A stretch of DNA of 12,444 nucleotides. It comes from Chloroflexia bacterium. Its GTDB lineage: Bacteria > Chloroflexota > Chloroflexia > Thermomicrobiales > UBA6265. Below the pieces are notes generated by a model. That model was not told the origin of the DNA, did not search any database, and saw nothing but the letters and a program-made list of their open reading frames with translations. Positions 12,364 through 12,444 of the stretch are shown one piece after another. Where the stretch lies: positions 1 to 12,444 of the forward strand of contig JACCYK010000270.1 in NCBI GenBank assembly GCA_013696525.1, given 5' to 3'. Numbering within the stretch: position 1 is the stretch's first letter; the number at the start of each line of letters is the position of its first letter. The translations under genes were made by a program, and so were the position numbers.

Positions 12364-12444
12364 TTAGCCCTTGACCGAGCCGGCGGAGAGCCCCTCGACC
12401 ATGTAGCGCTGGGCGAGCATGTAGATGATGACCACGGGCACGGT
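12364..12444 (-). CDS. Carbohydrate ABC transporter permease, C-terminal end (partial)
   Basis: The last 26 codons of a MalG-type membrane permease, cut by the window edge. The visible part reads VIIYMLAQRYMVEGLSAGSVKG and ends at TAA (12364-12366). The pattern of a final membrane helix, then QRYMVEGLSAGSVKG, is the hallmark ending of sugar (CUT1) inner-membrane permeases. The aldolase gene follows 101 bases downstream in the same direction, which suggests a shared uptake-and-breakdown operon. The bases between (12263-12363) contain the aldolase ribosome binding site and no gene. Confidence 0.85.
   Translation of the reverse strand, partial: TVPVVIIYMLAQRYMVEGLSAGSVKG

Noticed and set aside
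1..12444. tRNA, rRNA, CRISPR array or transposase genes
   Set aside because: I found no cloverleaf-like tRNA, no rRNA-like stretch, no regularly spaced repeats and no transposase motifs in any frame.

Overview
The DNA is very GC-rich, uses GTG and occasional TTG starts with GGAG-type ribosome binding sites, and its coding sequences are rich in Ala, Arg, Gly and Pro. Together with the gene families present (an ECF vitamin transporter operon with an alpha-toroid protein, an FCD-type GntR remnant, an oligopeptide permease remnant, HpcH/HpaI aldolase, and short palindromic repeats placed inside genes), this suggests a bacterium of the Chloroflexota, Thermomicrobia-like. That placement is inferred from family resemblance, not from a marker gene.

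Region 1 (1-2084) is a decaying stretch around one intact gene. It holds the C-terminal half of a GntR/FCD regulator on the minus strand and the C-terminal domain of a serine hydrolase on the plus strand. Both are cut off at the same point, as if a deletion had joined two divergent genes. Next comes an intact pyridoxamine-phosphate-oxidase-like flavoprotein. A dipeptide-permease pseudogene follows, in which the front of a DppB-type gene, carrying an internal stop, is joined out of frame to the very end of a DppC-type gene.

Region 2 (2085-7171) is the most interesting part. A clear cobalamin riboswitch precedes four tightly packed plus-strand genes: an exported alpha-toroid (prenyltransferase-like) protein, a membrane-anchored protein resembling the DUF4430/transcobalamin C-terminal domain, an EcfT membrane component, and a duplicated ECF ATPase. 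The last three genes are joined by ATGA overlaps. The toroid plus the beta-type domain mirror the two domains of animal transcobalamin and intrinsic factor, here on two polypeptides. I infer a surface vitamin B12 capture module feeding an ECF importer. No separate S-component gene is visible. Palindromic repeats lie inside the coding sequences of the toroid gene and the ATPase gene.

Region 3 (7172-11302) has a D-2-hydroxyacid dehydrogenase on the minus strand. Divergent from it are three plus-strand genes: an SDR oxidoreductase, a SnoaL-like protein and a two-domain Ada protein (methyl-DNA repair and AraC-type activation). A 24-base motif occurs once upstream of each of the three, with 16 invariant columns. 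It contains GAT-N6-GCAA, close to the E. coli Ada box AAT-N6-GCAA, so the three genes may form a small Ada regulon.

Region 4 (11303-12444), on the minus strand, carries an HpcH/HpaI-type aldolase with all catalytic residues. Upstream of it is the last 26 codons of a sugar ABC transporter permease that runs off the window. The two probably belong to one sugar-acid or carbohydrate catabolic operon.
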